Positions 1-8,295 of a stretch of 14,848 nucleotides of DNA are shown here, piece after piece. A program made the translations under genes and the position numbers. Source of the DNA: JBDKGV01 sp039798005 (GTDB taxonomy: Bacteria; Fibrobacterota; Fibrobacteria; UBA5070). The notes under the pieces were generated by a model, which saw only the letters and a list, made by a program, of their open reading frames with translations, was not told where the DNA came from and ran no database searches. The stretch is taken from the NCBI GenBank assembly GCA_039798005.1, contig JBDKGV010000076.1:1-14848 (forward strand). Direction: 5' to 3'. Position 1 is the first letter of the stretch. Every line of letters begins with the position of its first letter.

Positions 1-1845
1 CGTGGTGCCGCCTCTTCGATGTCCGTGGAGATCGAACCCGGATGCGGTTGCACCCGCTATGTCGGACGGACCGTTCGCGGCGTGAAAAACGGCCCGTCGC
101 CCGCTTGGATGCAAAACCTGCTGCGATCGGTCGGTTTGCGACCCATCTCGGCCATTGTGGACATCACCAACTTCGTGTTGATGGAAATCGGTCAGCCGTT
201 GCACGCCTTCGATCTGGCCAAGGTCCAAGGGGGATTGGTCGTGCGCGGGGCTCGTGCCGGTGAAACGCTTGAGACCTTGGATGGGGTGCAGCGAACCCTG
301 ACCGAAGGCGACTTGGTGATTGCAGATGCCTCCGGGCCGCAGTGCTTGGGCGGCGTCATGGGCGGGCTGCACAGCGGAGTGGGCGCGGAAACGACCGACA
401 TCTTCCTGGAAACCGCATGGTTCCAGCCCTCTGTGGTTCGCAAGCTGGCTCGTCGCACCGGCCTTGGCAGCGATTCCAGCTATCGCTTCGAGCGTGGCGT
501 GGATCCGCTGGCGACCGGCTTGGTATCGAATCATGCGGCGCGTCTGCTTCAGGAGATCTGCGGCGGGGTGGTGGATGAACCGATGGATGTGCAACTCCCC
601 GAGCATCCTCAAGAGCCGGCCCGGATCCGGTTGAATCCTCGTCGCATCGCCTCGCGCTTGGGAGTCGAGGTTCCGATGGAGCGCATCGCAGGGATCTTGA
701 CGGGCCTTGGATTCGAGTCCTTGGCCACCTGCGATTCCGAGGCGGACTTCGCGGTTCCCGGTTGGCGTCCGGATGTGCGCGTCGAGGCGGATCTCTCGGA
801 AGAGATCGCACGCTCGATCGGGTATGACAACATCGAGCCAAAGGAAGCCGTGCATCCCGTGACCGCCGTGCGTCTGCCCGCTCGGGAGCGCTGGTTGCGC
901 CGCTTGCGCCGTGCCTTCTCCGCCCGTGGCGTCCACGAGACGCTCTCGATCCGCTTCGTGAACCGCAAGGATCACGAACGCATGGGCTTTGCCAAGGATG
1001 ACCCGCGTTCGGCATTGGTGGCCTTGGCCAACCCCCTTTCCGACGACTGGGCCGTCTTGCCGCGGCTTGGCGTGGTCAATCTGTTGCGGGCCGCCCGCCG
1101 CAACGAATCCCGCCAGGAGCGTTCGGTCCGCCTGTTCGAATGCATCCGCGTCTTCGGTCATGACCTTCCGGAAAGCTTTGCCGCCCATCGACGGATCGGA
1201 ATCGGCGAACGCAATGTCTTTGCCGGGGTCCTCTCCGGCCCGTTGGCCCGTCAGAGCTGGCGTGACGAGGAGGCGATCGACTTTTGGCGGGCCAAGGGAG
1301 TCCTGCAGGCCGGTCTTCGCGAACTGGGTCTGGAGCCTCGCTTCGAGACCCTGAAGGACGAACCTTGGCTGCATCCCGGTCGGGCCGCAAGCGTCGTGGT
1401 CGATGGGCAGGTGCTTGGTGTCTTCGGGCAGTTGCATCCCCAAGTGCAGGATGCATGGGAGCTCCGTCAGGACACCTTCGCATGGGAACTTGATCTGGAC
1501 GGCTTGGTCCTCCTTCTCGATGCCCGCAACGCACCTCAAGTCAAGGCTCCGTCCGAATACTCGGCGACCCGTCGTGAAATCAATGTCGTGGTCGTTTCCG
1601 AAACGCCGGCCGAATCCTTGATCGATCAAGTCCGGTCCCTGCCGCAGGCCAGTCATCCGTTCCTGAGGGAGGTCATGCTCGCCTCGGTCTATCAGGGCGA
1701 AGGCGTTGCCGCAGGGCACAAGGCTCTGCTCCTGCGCTTTTGGTACCAATCCACGGCGGGAACCCTTACGGATGCCGAAGTGAATGAAATTCACAACGGC
1801 TTGCGAGATGCCTTGAGCGCGCTGGAGGGGATTTCTCTCAAATAG
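1..1845 (+). CDS. pheT: Phenylalanine--tRNA ligase beta subunit (5'-truncated by window edge)
   Basis: This is the beta chain of the cytoplasmic alpha2-beta2 phenylalanyl-tRNA synthetase, which charges tRNA-Phe with phenylalanine. The frame is open at base 1, and by comparison with the E. coli protein roughly 200 N-terminal residues (OB-fold tRNA-binding region) lie outside the window; the ATG at 19 is internal. The visible 614 residues show the B3/4 region (RYVGR, AIVDITNFVL, GQPLHAFD, GGVMGG, YRFERGVDP), which in this family carries the editing site. They are followed by a B5 domain (RIRLNPRRIASRLGVEVP, then EEIARSIGYDNI), the catalytic-like core (NPLSDDWAVLPRLGVVNLL, RLFECIRVF) and a C-terminal FDX-ACB anticodon-binding domain from about base 1555 (YSATRREINVVV to DALSALEGISLK). 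pheS is expected upstream but is not visible. The next gene starts 48 bases after the TAG stop. No terminator is seen in that gap. Confidence 0.97.
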   Translation, partial: RGAASSMSVEIEPGCGCTRYVGRTVRGVKNGPSPAWMQNLLRSVGLRPISAIVDITNFVLMEIGQPLHAFDLAKVQGGLVVRGARAGETLETLDGVQRTLTEGDLVIADASGPQCLGGVMGGLHSGVGAETTDIFLETAWFQPSVVRKLARRTGLGSDSSYRFERGVDPLATGLVSNHAARLLQEICGGVVDEPMDVQLPEHPQEPARIRLNPRRIASRLGVEVPMERIAGILTGLGFESLATCDSEADFAVPGWRPDVRVEADLSEEIARSIGYDNIEPKEAVHPVTAVRLPARERWLRRLRRAFSARGVHETLSIRFVNRKDHERMGFAKDDPRSALVALANPLSDDWAVLPRLGVVNLLRAARRNESRQERSVRLFECIRVFGHDLPESFAAHRRIGIGERNVFAGVLSGPLARQSWRDEEAIDFWRAKGVLQAGLRELGLEPRFETLKDEPWLHPGRAASVVVDGQVLGVFGQLHPQVQDAWELRQDTFAWELDLDGLVLLLDARNAPQVKAPSEYSATRREINVVVVSETPAESLIDQVRSLPQASHPFLREVMLASVYQGEGVAAGHKALLLRFWYQSTAGTLTDAEVNEIHNGLRDALSALEGISLK

Positions 1846-1875
1846 GGAGATTTCCGTGCAAGGCGTCCTCCGTCA

Positions 1876-1884
1876 TGGTAGAAT
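1876..1884 (+). promoter_or_regulatory. Extended -10 promoter element (TGGTAGAAT)
   Basis: TGG-TAGAAT matches the extended -10 form TGn-TAnnAT of sigma70-type promoters (5 of 6 hexamer matches to TATAAT). No convincing -35 sits 16-18 bases upstream. The hexamer ends 9 bases before the ATG at 1894, so a transcript starting about 7 bases after it would have a leader of only about 3 bases. The GGGGAGG at 1885-1891 would then lie at or before the transcript start. The same element and spacing recur before the lipoprotein at 3236. This is inferred from sequence pattern only. Confidence 0.45.
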
Positions 1885-1893
1885 GGGGAGGCA

Positions 1894-3024
1894 ATGCTCA
1901 CCAAGTCAGCTCAAACCAGAACCTATCGCAGTGGCCAGTGGATCGTCGTGGAATGTCGCGAGGGTCTCGACCCGGGAGCCGCATCGGTCCTGCGATCCGT
2001 CATTGAAACGCGCGATTCCGGTTGGGTCGGCGCGATCCTGAACTTGGGCGCCAGCAGCAAGATCGACAGCAATGGCCGAAGGATCCTCACCAATTTCCAC
2101 CAAGCTCTGCGGCAGCAGGGGCGCACGTTGGGATTGGTTGTCGAGGATGTCGATCTTCGCAACCAACTGGCCGAAGGGGAGGATCAGATCACTCTGCTTG
2201 CCGACCTTTCCGAACTCAAGCGCTCGATTCACGAGATGAGCACGGAGCGGCGCAAGGCCTTGGAGCAAGGGGGGATGAGGCAGACGAATCTGCTGGCCTT
2301 CCAGTTGCGCTGTCCGCTTTGCCGCTGTGAGCTGGTGAAGGGGTGGATGCCCTCGCTGAAGCTGCACAAGCTCGAATGGTCGGCCAACGAGATCACCCCT
2401 CAGATGGTGCGCGTGGATGGTGTCCAGGAGTTGCTCGACGTCGAGACCTATCGACCGGCGGTGTGTCCGGAATGCCTCTTTGCCGCCGTTCGGCTGGATT
2501 GGTTCGACAATCCGATCTTGAACCTGCGGACGACGCTTCAGGATTCGTCGTTGGATCGCCTGGTCAAGAATTCCCAGCGCCGCCGCATGCTGCTTTCCGG
2601 GGAGAAGATGGAGGAGGATGTTTCCCTCCCCACCTTCTTCGGGATGCCGCGGTTGCGCCAAGCGGCAAGCTTTGCTTGGGCTTTGGCGGCCGATGCCATG
2701 CAGGTCATTGGCAAGGAACGTTCGTCCGTCGATGCCATGGGGGTGGCCATGAGCCACATCATGCGCGCCCGGTTCGCCAAGGAAGGCGAGTCGCTGGAGA
2801 AGCACTACACCGGCGCCTACATCTGGCTGCGAACGGCCTTGGAAACTCCCGACAACTATGCCGAGGAGAGAATGGCCGAAGCCTCGGTCTACCTCGTTTC
2901 GGTCTGTCTTGCCATGGGGCGGGAAGCGGAGGCCAAGGAGGTTCGGCACAAGGCCGCCCTTCAATGGGGAGAGCGTCGCGACTTCAGTTTCTGGCTCGAT
3001 CGCAGCGAAAGTCTGCTCGGGTAG
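1894..3024 (+). CDS. STAS domain fused to DUF2225-like zinc-ribbon protein
   Basis: This is a 376-residue cytoplasmic protein of unknown function; no signal peptide or membrane segment is seen. Residues about 8-112 look like a STAS domain (beta strand WIVVEC, then AILNLGASSKIDSNG). Asp58-Ser59 align with the Asp-Ser pair of anti-sigma-factor antagonists such as SpoIIAA, where the Ser is phosphorylated. A short charged helix follows (about 105-130). The rest resembles the DUF2225 family: a split zinc-ribbon with CPLCRC at 140-145 and CPEC at 191-194, the spacing typical of that family, and a helical tail with repeat-like features (HYTGAYIWLRTALE). I infer a phospho-switched regulatory protein; the partner is unknown. 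ATG 1894 is the first start in the frame, with GGGGAGG only 2 bases upstream. Spacing or the nearby -10 element suggests its own promoter. Domain assignment is by eye; STAS is fairly secure and DUF2225 is probable. Confidence 0.85.
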   Translation: MLTKSAQTRTYRSGQWIVVECREGLDPGAASVLRSVIETRDSGWVGAILNLGASSKIDSNGRRILTNFHQALRQQGRTLGLVVEDVDLRNQLAEGEDQITLLADLSELKRSIHEMSTERRKALEQGGMRQTNLLAFQLRCPLCRCELVKGWMPSLKLHKLEWSANEITPQMVRVDGVQELLDVETYRPAVCPECLFAAVRLDWFDNPILNLRTTLQDSSLDRLVKNSQRRRMLLSGEKMEEDVSLPTFFGMPRLRQAASFAWALAADAMQVIGKERSSVDAMGVAMSHIMRARFAKEGESLEKHYTGAYIWLRTALETPDNYAEERMAEASVYLVSVCLAMGREAEAKEVRHKAALQWGERRDFSFWLDRSESLLG

Positions 3025-3102
3025 ATTTAAGATGAAAAAGTCGTGAAAATGGACGGTGGATTTCTGGACCTTGTCGTAATTTGATGGCAAGGGGGGTGCT
3101 CA

Positions 3103-3183
3103 ATGTCCATGACCAGGAACTTGGAATGGGTCGTCTTGCTTGCTGTGCTTTTTTGCACACTGGCATCGGTCGTCCGTTTCTAA
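3103..3183 (+). CDS. Candidate 26-residue single-pass membrane peptide
   Basis: This small frame begins at ATG 3103 and ends at TAA 3181-3183. It is preceded by a strong Shine-Dalgarno stretch (AAGGGGGG at 3089-3096, about 6 bases upstream), better than that of several of the longer genes here. The peptide has a short polar N-terminus with one Arg (MSMTRNLE). A hydrophobic stretch at residues 9-24 (WVVLLAVLFCTLASVV) follows, and it ends with Arg-Phe, as expected of a single-helix membrane miniprotein. It fills much of the 211-base gap between the STAS gene and the lipoprotein. No family is recognised. It could instead be a leader peptide for the downstream lipoprotein/flhA genes, or chance; the supporting evidence is ribosome-site strength plus hydrophobicity only. 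A possible -10 (TAATTT at 3077-3082) lies upstream without a clear -35. Confidence 0.4.
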   Translation: MSMTRNLEWVVLLAVLFCTLASVVRF

Positions 3184-3217
3184 AAAAGAGAAATCATCGT
3201 CGTATCGGGATGCGGGA

Positions 3218-3226
3218 TGGTATCAT
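3218..3226 (+). promoter_or_regulatory. Extended -10 promoter element (TGGTATCAT)
   Basis: TGG-TATCAT is an extended -10 with 5 of 6 matches to TATAAT. No good -35 lies at the usual spacing. As before the STAS gene, exactly 9 bases separate the hexamer from the ATG (3236), predicting an almost leaderless transcript. No Shine-Dalgarno sequence precedes that ATG (the bases are TTCTTCAAG), which fits leaderless initiation. It would drive the lipoprotein-flhA-flhF-flhG genes. Confidence 0.45.
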
Positions 3227-3235
3227 TTCTTCAAG

Positions 3236-4888
3236 ATGAGCCGTAGCCGCCTTCGTTTCTGCTTGCTTTCCATCGCCATGTTTTTGGTCTCATGCACTCC
3301 GTGGCCTCTGGAATCGCCAGAGCCAGCGGACATGTCACCGAAGATCGCTTTCGTGGCGCCGGTATCCAACGGTCAGCTTTCCTATCTGGGTGGCGACGTG
3401 GTGATCAGGGCCGAGTTTTCCAATGTTGTCGGGGATACTCTCGAATACAGTTGGCGAACCGGTCGGTCCATCGTGATCGGTCGTGGATTCGTCGCGGATT
3501 CCACCGGGATCGCCTCGGCTTGGGTGAAAGTGAGATGGGATTCGACTTTGGCGCGGGATTCCGGAGCAAAGTATTCCAAGGACACGATCGCGCTCATGCG
3601 CAGCAGTTCCGAACCGGTGGGTTCGGTGGTCGTGACGCTGGAGAATTTTCTTCCGCGTCTTGATTCGATCCAGGCGGGTTCGTCACTGGACAGTTCCGCC
3701 ATGCGCTCCTACGGGGCGATCGGCGATACGATCGGCTTGCTCACGCGACCGGGATCGATGGCCTACATGCGGTTGCGGTTTCGGGACCCGGACAGGAACT
3801 ACCCGGCCAAGTTGAGGATCAACCTGCCGATGAATCTGGGCAAAGGGGGCACGCTGCGCTGGCGCAGCAACGATCCCGGTGACTCGATCCTGGTGTGGCA
3901 AGCGCCCGATGCCTTGTTCGACACCAGTCTTCCGATCGTGGAGACGGATGGCATGGGTGTAGGCGTGCGGGCATGGGTCCTGCGATTGGCCACCTATGCC
4001 GAAGAGGGAAGCGTCTGGGTCGGTCAGCGCACTCAACTCGTCAAATTCGGCCAGACCGCCAAGGGGAAGCTGATCGAAGTTGCCCGATTGAAGGGGTTCG
4101 GTGAAGTGACAAGCCTCGCCATCGATCCGCTTCGAGAGGGGGGGCTGCTTCTTGGGACGGACCGGCGCAATGGAACCGTCCTCAAATACACGACCGAAGG
4201 TCTGTTGCGATCCGTGAAGACCAAGATGAAAAGGCCTCAAGCCATCGCTTGCGACTACGACAAGGGAAACTGTCTGGCGACGGATGGTGACTCTCTCGGG
4301 CGGGCGTGGATCTCAAGGATCGACGGAGATACCGGGACGATCACCGGGCTCCCGGGGATCGCCACCTCGATCGTCACCGTGCAAGGGGCGTGGGGACGTT
4401 CGTGGATCGCCGGACGCGATTCCGGCTATGTCGGTCGCCTCACTGGAAAGAAGCTGGACACCCTCCTGCGCGGGGTCTTCCGACGTCCCTCGGCCCTGGC
4501 CTTCGATGACTCCACGGCATTGCTTTGGGTCGCGGACCTCGATTCAGGGACCGTGACTGCCCTCGACACCGGGTGCCGGAAGGTAGTGGTCCTGCGCGGG
4601 TTCAAGAAGCCTTGGTCCATCGCCGTCAAGAACGATCATGTCTGGGTCGCCGATCTGGGCGAGCAGAGCGTTTCGCGCTGGAAATCCGGGGTGTTGGAGA
4701 AGAAGTTCACGGGCATCGCGTCTCCCTCGGCTGTCGCGGTGGATTTCCGGGACGGGCGCAATGCGTGGGTTGTGGATGAGACCATGGGACGATTGATGCG
4801 CTTCGAGGGCGACTCGCTGGTGGCTCAGACCAGCGGTGGTGGGCTGGATCGTCCCAATCTCCTGATTGGGCATCCGGGGAACCAGTGA
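3236..4888 (+). CDS. Outer-envelope lipoprotein with C-terminal NHL-like beta-propeller, coupled to flhA
   Basis: This is a predicted 550-residue lipoprotein. The start is set at ATG 3236 because it gives an ideal lipoprotein signal: basic MSRSRLR, a hydrophobic core, and the lipobox LVSC with Cys20 as the lipidated residue. The next residues (TPWPLE) lack an Asp at +2, so outer-membrane sorting is plausible. Residues about 33-130 are beta-rich and Ig-like. From about residue 287 onward there are repeated blade-like units: VTSLAIDP..GGLLLGTD, RPQAIACDYDKGNCLATDG, RPSALAFDDSTALLWVADL, PWSIAVKNDHVWVADLG and SPSAVAVDFRDGRNAWVVD. These look like an NHL/YVTN-type propeller, usually a binding surface rather than an enzyme. 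Its TGA overlaps the GTG start of flhA by 4 bases (GTGA), so the two are probably translationally coupled. A flagellar or envelope role is inferred from this context only; no precise family is recognised. Confidence 0.85.
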   Translation: MSRSRLRFCLLSIAMFLVSCTPWPLESPEPADMSPKIAFVAPVSNGQLSYLGGDVVIRAEFSNVVGDTLEYSWRTGRSIVIGRGFVADSTGIASAWVKVRWDSTLARDSGAKYSKDTIALMRSSSEPVGSVVVTLENFLPRLDSIQAGSSLDSSAMRSYGAIGDTIGLLTRPGSMAYMRLRFRDPDRNYPAKLRINLPMNLGKGGTLRWRSNDPGDSILVWQAPDALFDTSLPIVETDGMGVGVRAWVLRLATYAEEGSVWVGQRTQLVKFGQTAKGKLIEVARLKGFGEVTSLAIDPLREGGLLLGTDRRNGTVLKYTTEGLLRSVKTKMKRPQAIACDYDKGNCLATDGDSLGRAWISRIDGDTGTITGLPGIATSIVTVQGAWGRSWIAGRDSGYVGRLTGKKLDTLLRGVFRRPSALAFDDSTALLWVADLDSGTVTALDTGCRKVVVLRGFKKPWSIAVKNDHVWVADLGEQSVSRWKSGVLEKKFTGIASPSAVAVDFRDGRNAWVVDETMGRLMRFEGDSLVAQTSGGGLDRPNLLIGHPGNQ

Positions 4889-7014
4889 GCGCGGCAAGCC
4901 AATACAACCAAGCGACAGGGTGGCTTTTCGGAAATCCGGTCGTCGACTTCCTGGTCAAGCGCAAGGATTTCCTGCTGCTTTTGGGGATCATCGGCGTCAT
5001 TGTCGTCCTGGTGATTCCGCTTCCGCCGCTGTTGCTGGATCTGTTGTTGTCGTTCTCCTTCGCCGTGGCCCTGCTGATCCTGATGGTCAGCATGTTCATC
5101 AACACGGTCCTGGATTTCTCGATCTTCCCCGGTGTGCTCCTCATCACCACGCTGTTCAAGCTTTCCTTGAACGTGGCGACCACGCGACTGATCCTCTCGA
5201 CCGGTGAAGGCGGCCAGGTGGTGGAGGCCTTCGGCAGCTTCGTCACCGGCGACAACGTGGTGATCGGTGCGGTGATCTTCGTGATCCTGCTCGTCATCAA
5301 CTTCAAGGTGATCACCTCGGGTTCCACGCGCATCGCGGAAGTCGCCGCGCGCTTCACCCTCGATGCCATGCCGGGCAAGCAGATGGCCGTCGATGCCGAT
5401 CTCAACGCGGGAATCATCGACGAAGTGGAGGCCAAGCGCCGTCGCAGCGACATCCAGCGCGAAGCCGACTTCTTCGGTGCGATGGATGGTGCCTCCAAGT
5501 TCGTGAAGGGCGAGGCCGTCGCAGGCCTGATCATCACGGCGGTCAATATCGTGGGCGGATTCGCGGTGGGCATCCTGATGCTGGACATGGATGCGCTGCA
5601 TGCCATGTCGACCTTCACCAAGCTCACGATCGGTGATGGACTGGTCGGCCAGATCCCCTCACTGATGATCTCCACGGCAGCGGGCATCATCGTCACCCGT
5701 GCGGCTTCGAAATCCAACCTCGGTGCCGAAGTCACGGGCCAACTTGCCCAGTCCCCGACAGCCCTGTTCCTGACGGGCCTTGTCATGGCGGGGCTTGGCG
5801 TCGTGCCGGGACTTCCGACGCTTCCCTTTCTGGTGCTGGGTGCTGCGATCGGTCTGGTGGGTTGGGGACGGACCCGCGCCATCAAGACGGAGATCGCCGC
5901 CAAGGCCGCGGCCGCCTTGGCACCGGCCAAGAAGGATTCCAAGCCTGATGACGATCGCATCGAGAACTATCTCGCCGTGGATCAGATGGAGTTGGAAATC
6001 GGATACGCCCTGATTCCGCTGGTCGACGTCAATCAAGGGGGCGATCTGCTGGAGCGCATCACCATGCTGCGCCGTCAATGCGCCACGGAAATGGGCATCA
6101 TCGTTCCTCCGATCCGCATTCGCGACAACATCCTGCTTCGGCCCGCCCAATACATCGTCAAGATCAAGGGCGTGGAAATCGGCCAGGGCGAACTGATGAC
6201 CGGCTCGTATCTGGCGATGGATCCCGGGACGGTGAGTCGCAAGATCAGCGGAATTCCAACGCGGGAGCCCGCTTTCGGCCTGCCCGCGCTTTGGATCACC
6301 GAGTCGCAGAAGGAATCGGCCGAACTGGCCGGCTATACCGTCGTGGAACTGCCCGCCGTGCTTGCCACCCATCTCACCGAGGTCATTCGCGGCAACAGCA
6401 ACAGCATCGTCTCGCGTCAGGACGTGAAGACCCTGATCGACAACATCCGAACCACGCACGGAACCGTGGTCGATGAATTGATTCCTGCCCTGCTGTCCTA
6501 TGGCGATGTGCAACGGGTGTTGGAAGGGCTGTTGCGGGAGCGTGTGAGCATTCGTGACCTTCCCTCCATCCTCGAAGCGCTTTCCGATGCGGCTCGGGTC
6601 AACCGCGAAACGGGCAGTCTGGTGGACGCCGCCCGCATGGGCCTTGCGCGCAGTCTGTGCAAGCAGTTGGCGGGTCCTGATGGCGTCCTTGCCGTGCTCA
6701 CCCTCGAGCCGGGTCTTGAGCAGATCCTGGAGGCGAGCCTGCATGCCAGCGACAAGGGGCCTCGACTGCTGTTGCGTCCCGACTTGGTTGGGCGCATCCT
6801 CGAAGCCGTCGGGCCGCTGGTCGAAGAACAGTCCGCCATGGGTGACAATCCCGTGCTGGTTTGTTCGCCTGGGATCCGGTTGCCACTGCGGCGTTTGCTG
6901 GAAGCGAATTATCCCCAGCTTTCGGTGCTATCTTACGCAGAGATCGTGCCGGGCGTTCAAGTCAAGACGCGCGGAATGGTGCAGGCCCTCGACTCCAACC
7001 ACACCCAGGCCTAA
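4885..7014 (+). CDS. flhA: Flagellar biosynthesis protein FlhA (type III export gate)
   Basis: FlhA is the large inner-membrane component of the flagellar export gate. It couples proton flow to export, and its cytosolic domain docks chaperone-substrate complexes. The 709 residues match the usual length. The N-terminal half has multiple membrane helices beginning near residue 29 (LLLLGIIGVIVVLVIPLPPL). The FHIPEP-family signature is at residues 156-173 (RFTLDAMPGKQMAVDADL), followed by the charged loop IIDEVEAKRRR and FFGAMDGASKFVKGEAVAG. The cytosolic domain runs from about 340 to the end (LEIGYALIPLVD, PPIRIRDN, ELIPALLSYGDVQRVLEGLL, PVLVCSPGIRLPLRRLLE). The start is GTG 4885, inside the upstream gene's stop, with GGGGA 4876-4880 as ribosome site. 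flhF follows after 9 bases. Nothing is broken or missing. Confidence 0.98.
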   Translation: MSAASQYNQATGWLFGNPVVDFLVKRKDFLLLLGIIGVIVVLVIPLPPLLLDLLLSFSFAVALLILMVSMFINTVLDFSIFPGVLLITTLFKLSLNVATTRLILSTGEGGQVVEAFGSFVTGDNVVIGAVIFVILLVINFKVITSGSTRIAEVAARFTLDAMPGKQMAVDADLNAGIIDEVEAKRRRSDIQREADFFGAMDGASKFVKGEAVAGLIITAVNIVGGFAVGILMLDMDALHAMSTFTKLTIGDGLVGQIPSLMISTAAGIIVTRAASKSNLGAEVTGQLAQSPTALFLTGLVMAGLGVVPGLPTLPFLVLGAAIGLVGWGRTRAIKTEIAAKAAAALAPAKKDSKPDDDRIENYLAVDQMELEIGYALIPLVDVNQGGDLLERITMLRRQCATEMGIIVPPIRIRDNILLRPAQYIVKIKGVEIGQGELMTGSYLAMDPGTVSRKISGIPTREPAFGLPALWITESQKESAELAGYTVVELPAVLATHLTEVIRGNSNSIVSRQDVKTLIDNIRTTHGTVVDELIPALLSYGDVQRVLEGLLRERVSIRDLPSILEALSDAARVNRETGSLVDAARMGLARSLCKQLAGPDGVLAVLTLEPGLEQILEASLHASDKGPRLLLRPDLVGRILEAVGPLVEEQSAMGDNPVLVCSPGIRLPLRRLLEANYPQLSVLSYAEIVPGVQVKTRGMVQALDSNHTQA

Positions 7015-7023
7015 CGTCTTCCT

Positions 7024-8295
7024 ATGCGTATTCGCAAATTTCAAGCAGACACCATTCGGGAGGCGCTTCTCCAAGTCAAGGATGAGCTTGGCCCGGAAGC
7101 ACTCATCCTTCGAACTCAGAAGATCAAGGGCTCCTTTCTCGGTGGCGGGGAACGCTATGAAGTCACCGCTGGACTTGAGGAGAAATTTGACCCTGAGCCG
7201 GCTCGTTCCGTCGCTCCAGTGACCACGATCGGGGCCAGTTACGGGCCAGGCACGCGTCCCGCCATGGAAGGCGTTGCTCCAGGTCGGATTCCGTCGCCGC
7301 CTCGACCTTCGGACACCACGGGCATCACCCGCGATGAATTCGCTGCCCTTCAGCAGGGAATCGATGCGGTGCGCAAGGCGGCCGAATCCCCGAGGGAGGA
7401 AATGGCTGCGGTCCGCCGGGAAATGGGGCAGATGCGCTCGGTGCTTGCGATGCTTGCCGATTCTTGGAAGGATCAGGCCGGTGTGCGGATCTCGGAATCG
7501 CTGTTGCCGTATTACCAGAAGCTCCTTGCTTCCGATTTGGCGGAATCCATCGCCCAGCGGGCTTGTGAAGAGACGCAAGCGCGCCTGGAGGCCAGTGGAA
7601 TGCTGGACGATCCGGAATGGTCCCGGAACATGCTGTTGCAGGTGCTTGCCGAGATCCTCCCCTGTGCGCCGGTCCTGGTGCCGCGCGGGCACGGCCCGAA
7701 GGTCCTTTTGTTTGCCGGTCCGACCGGGGTGGGGAAGACCACCACGATCATGAAGCTTGCGGCGCGCCTGAGCGGCCAAGGCGCCTTGCGTGTCGGGTTG
7801 GTTTCCTGCGACAGCTATCGCATCGGGGCCCAGGAGCAGATTCGCACCTTCGCGGAAGTGGCCGGCATCCCGCTTCGCAGCGTCTTCACCGACGACGACA
7901 TCGGGCAATCCATCAAGGAGCTGCACCTGTGCGACGTGATCTTGGTGGATACCGCTGGCCGGTCGCCGCGAAACCAGATGCATCGAATGGAACTGTCCGC
8001 CTTGGCCGAACGGATCAAGCCCGACGAGATCCATCTTGTTCAATCGGCCACCACGCGCTTGCGCGACCTGCGCATGGCACTCGCGGCGTACAAGGACCTC
8101 GGGCCGAATCGGCTGGTGTTCACCAAGCTCGATGAAACCGATTCGTATGGAGCCCTTTGCACCCTGATGGCCGAAGAGAACATTCCGGCCTCGATCCTCT
8201 GCTTCGGGCAGGACATCCCCGAGCACATGGGAGACGCCTCCCCTGAGGAGCTGGCGCGGATGATCCTGGGGGACGATGATGGCCAATCAGCTTGA
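7024..8295 (+). CDS. flhF: Flagellar SRP-family GTPase FlhF
   Basis: FlhF is the third SRP GTPase, related to Ffh and FtsY. It acts at the cell pole or membrane to fix the site and number of flagella. The 423 residues start with the typical FlhF B-domain opening (MRIRKFQADTIREAL, ELGPEALIL). A variable Pro/Arg-rich linker and a helical N domain follow (about 60-220). The G domain carries G1 GPTGVGKTTT (232-241), SCDSYRIGAQEQ, G3 DTAGR (309-313) and G4 TKLD (367-370), then ETDSYG. All nucleotide-binding elements are intact. ATG 7024 has no obvious Shine-Dalgarno sequence and lies 9 bases after the flhA stop, so it probably relies on read-through coupling. Its 3' end overlaps flhG by 17 bases. 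The flhA-flhF-flhG order is the conserved arrangement in many polar- and peritrichous-flagellate genomes. Confidence 0.97.
   Translation: MRIRKFQADTIREALLQVKDELGPEALILRTQKIKGSFLGGGERYEVTAGLEEKFDPEPARSVAPVTTIGASYGPGTRPAMEGVAPGRIPSPPRPSDTTGITRDEFAALQQGIDAVRKAAESPREEMAAVRREMGQMRSVLAMLADSWKDQAGVRISESLLPYYQKLLASDLAESIAQRACEETQARLEASGMLDDPEWSRNMLLQVLAEILPCAPVLVPRGHGPKVLLFAGPTGVGKTTTIMKLAARLSGQGALRVGLVSCDSYRIGAQEQIRTFAEVAGIPLRSVFTDDDIGQSIKELHLCDVILVDTAGRSPRNQMHRMELSALAERIKPDEIHLVQSATTRLRDLRMALAAYKDLGPNRLVFTKLDETDSYGALCTLMAEENIPASILCFGQDIPEHMGDASPEELARMILGDDDGQSA

Noticed and set aside
1906..3090. 394-residue open frame on the minus strand
   Set aside because: It is antisense to the STAS/DUF2225-like gene, which has coherent domains; GC-rich codon bias produces such mirror frames.
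3144..3159. Inverted repeat TGTGC-TTTTTT-GCACA
   Set aside because: The 5-bp stem is too short to call a terminator or operator, and it lies inside the candidate small frame.
3140..3235. Upstream extension of the lipoprotein frame by 32 residues
   Set aside because: It would bury the lipoprotein signal peptide behind a polar stretch; the start at 3236 places the lipobox Cys at residue 20.
6928..8286. 452-residue open frame on the minus strand, plus others at 4707-5960 and 5659-6744
   Set aside because: They are opposite flhF and flhA, both unambiguous. The minus products are His/Arg/Gly-rich without domains.
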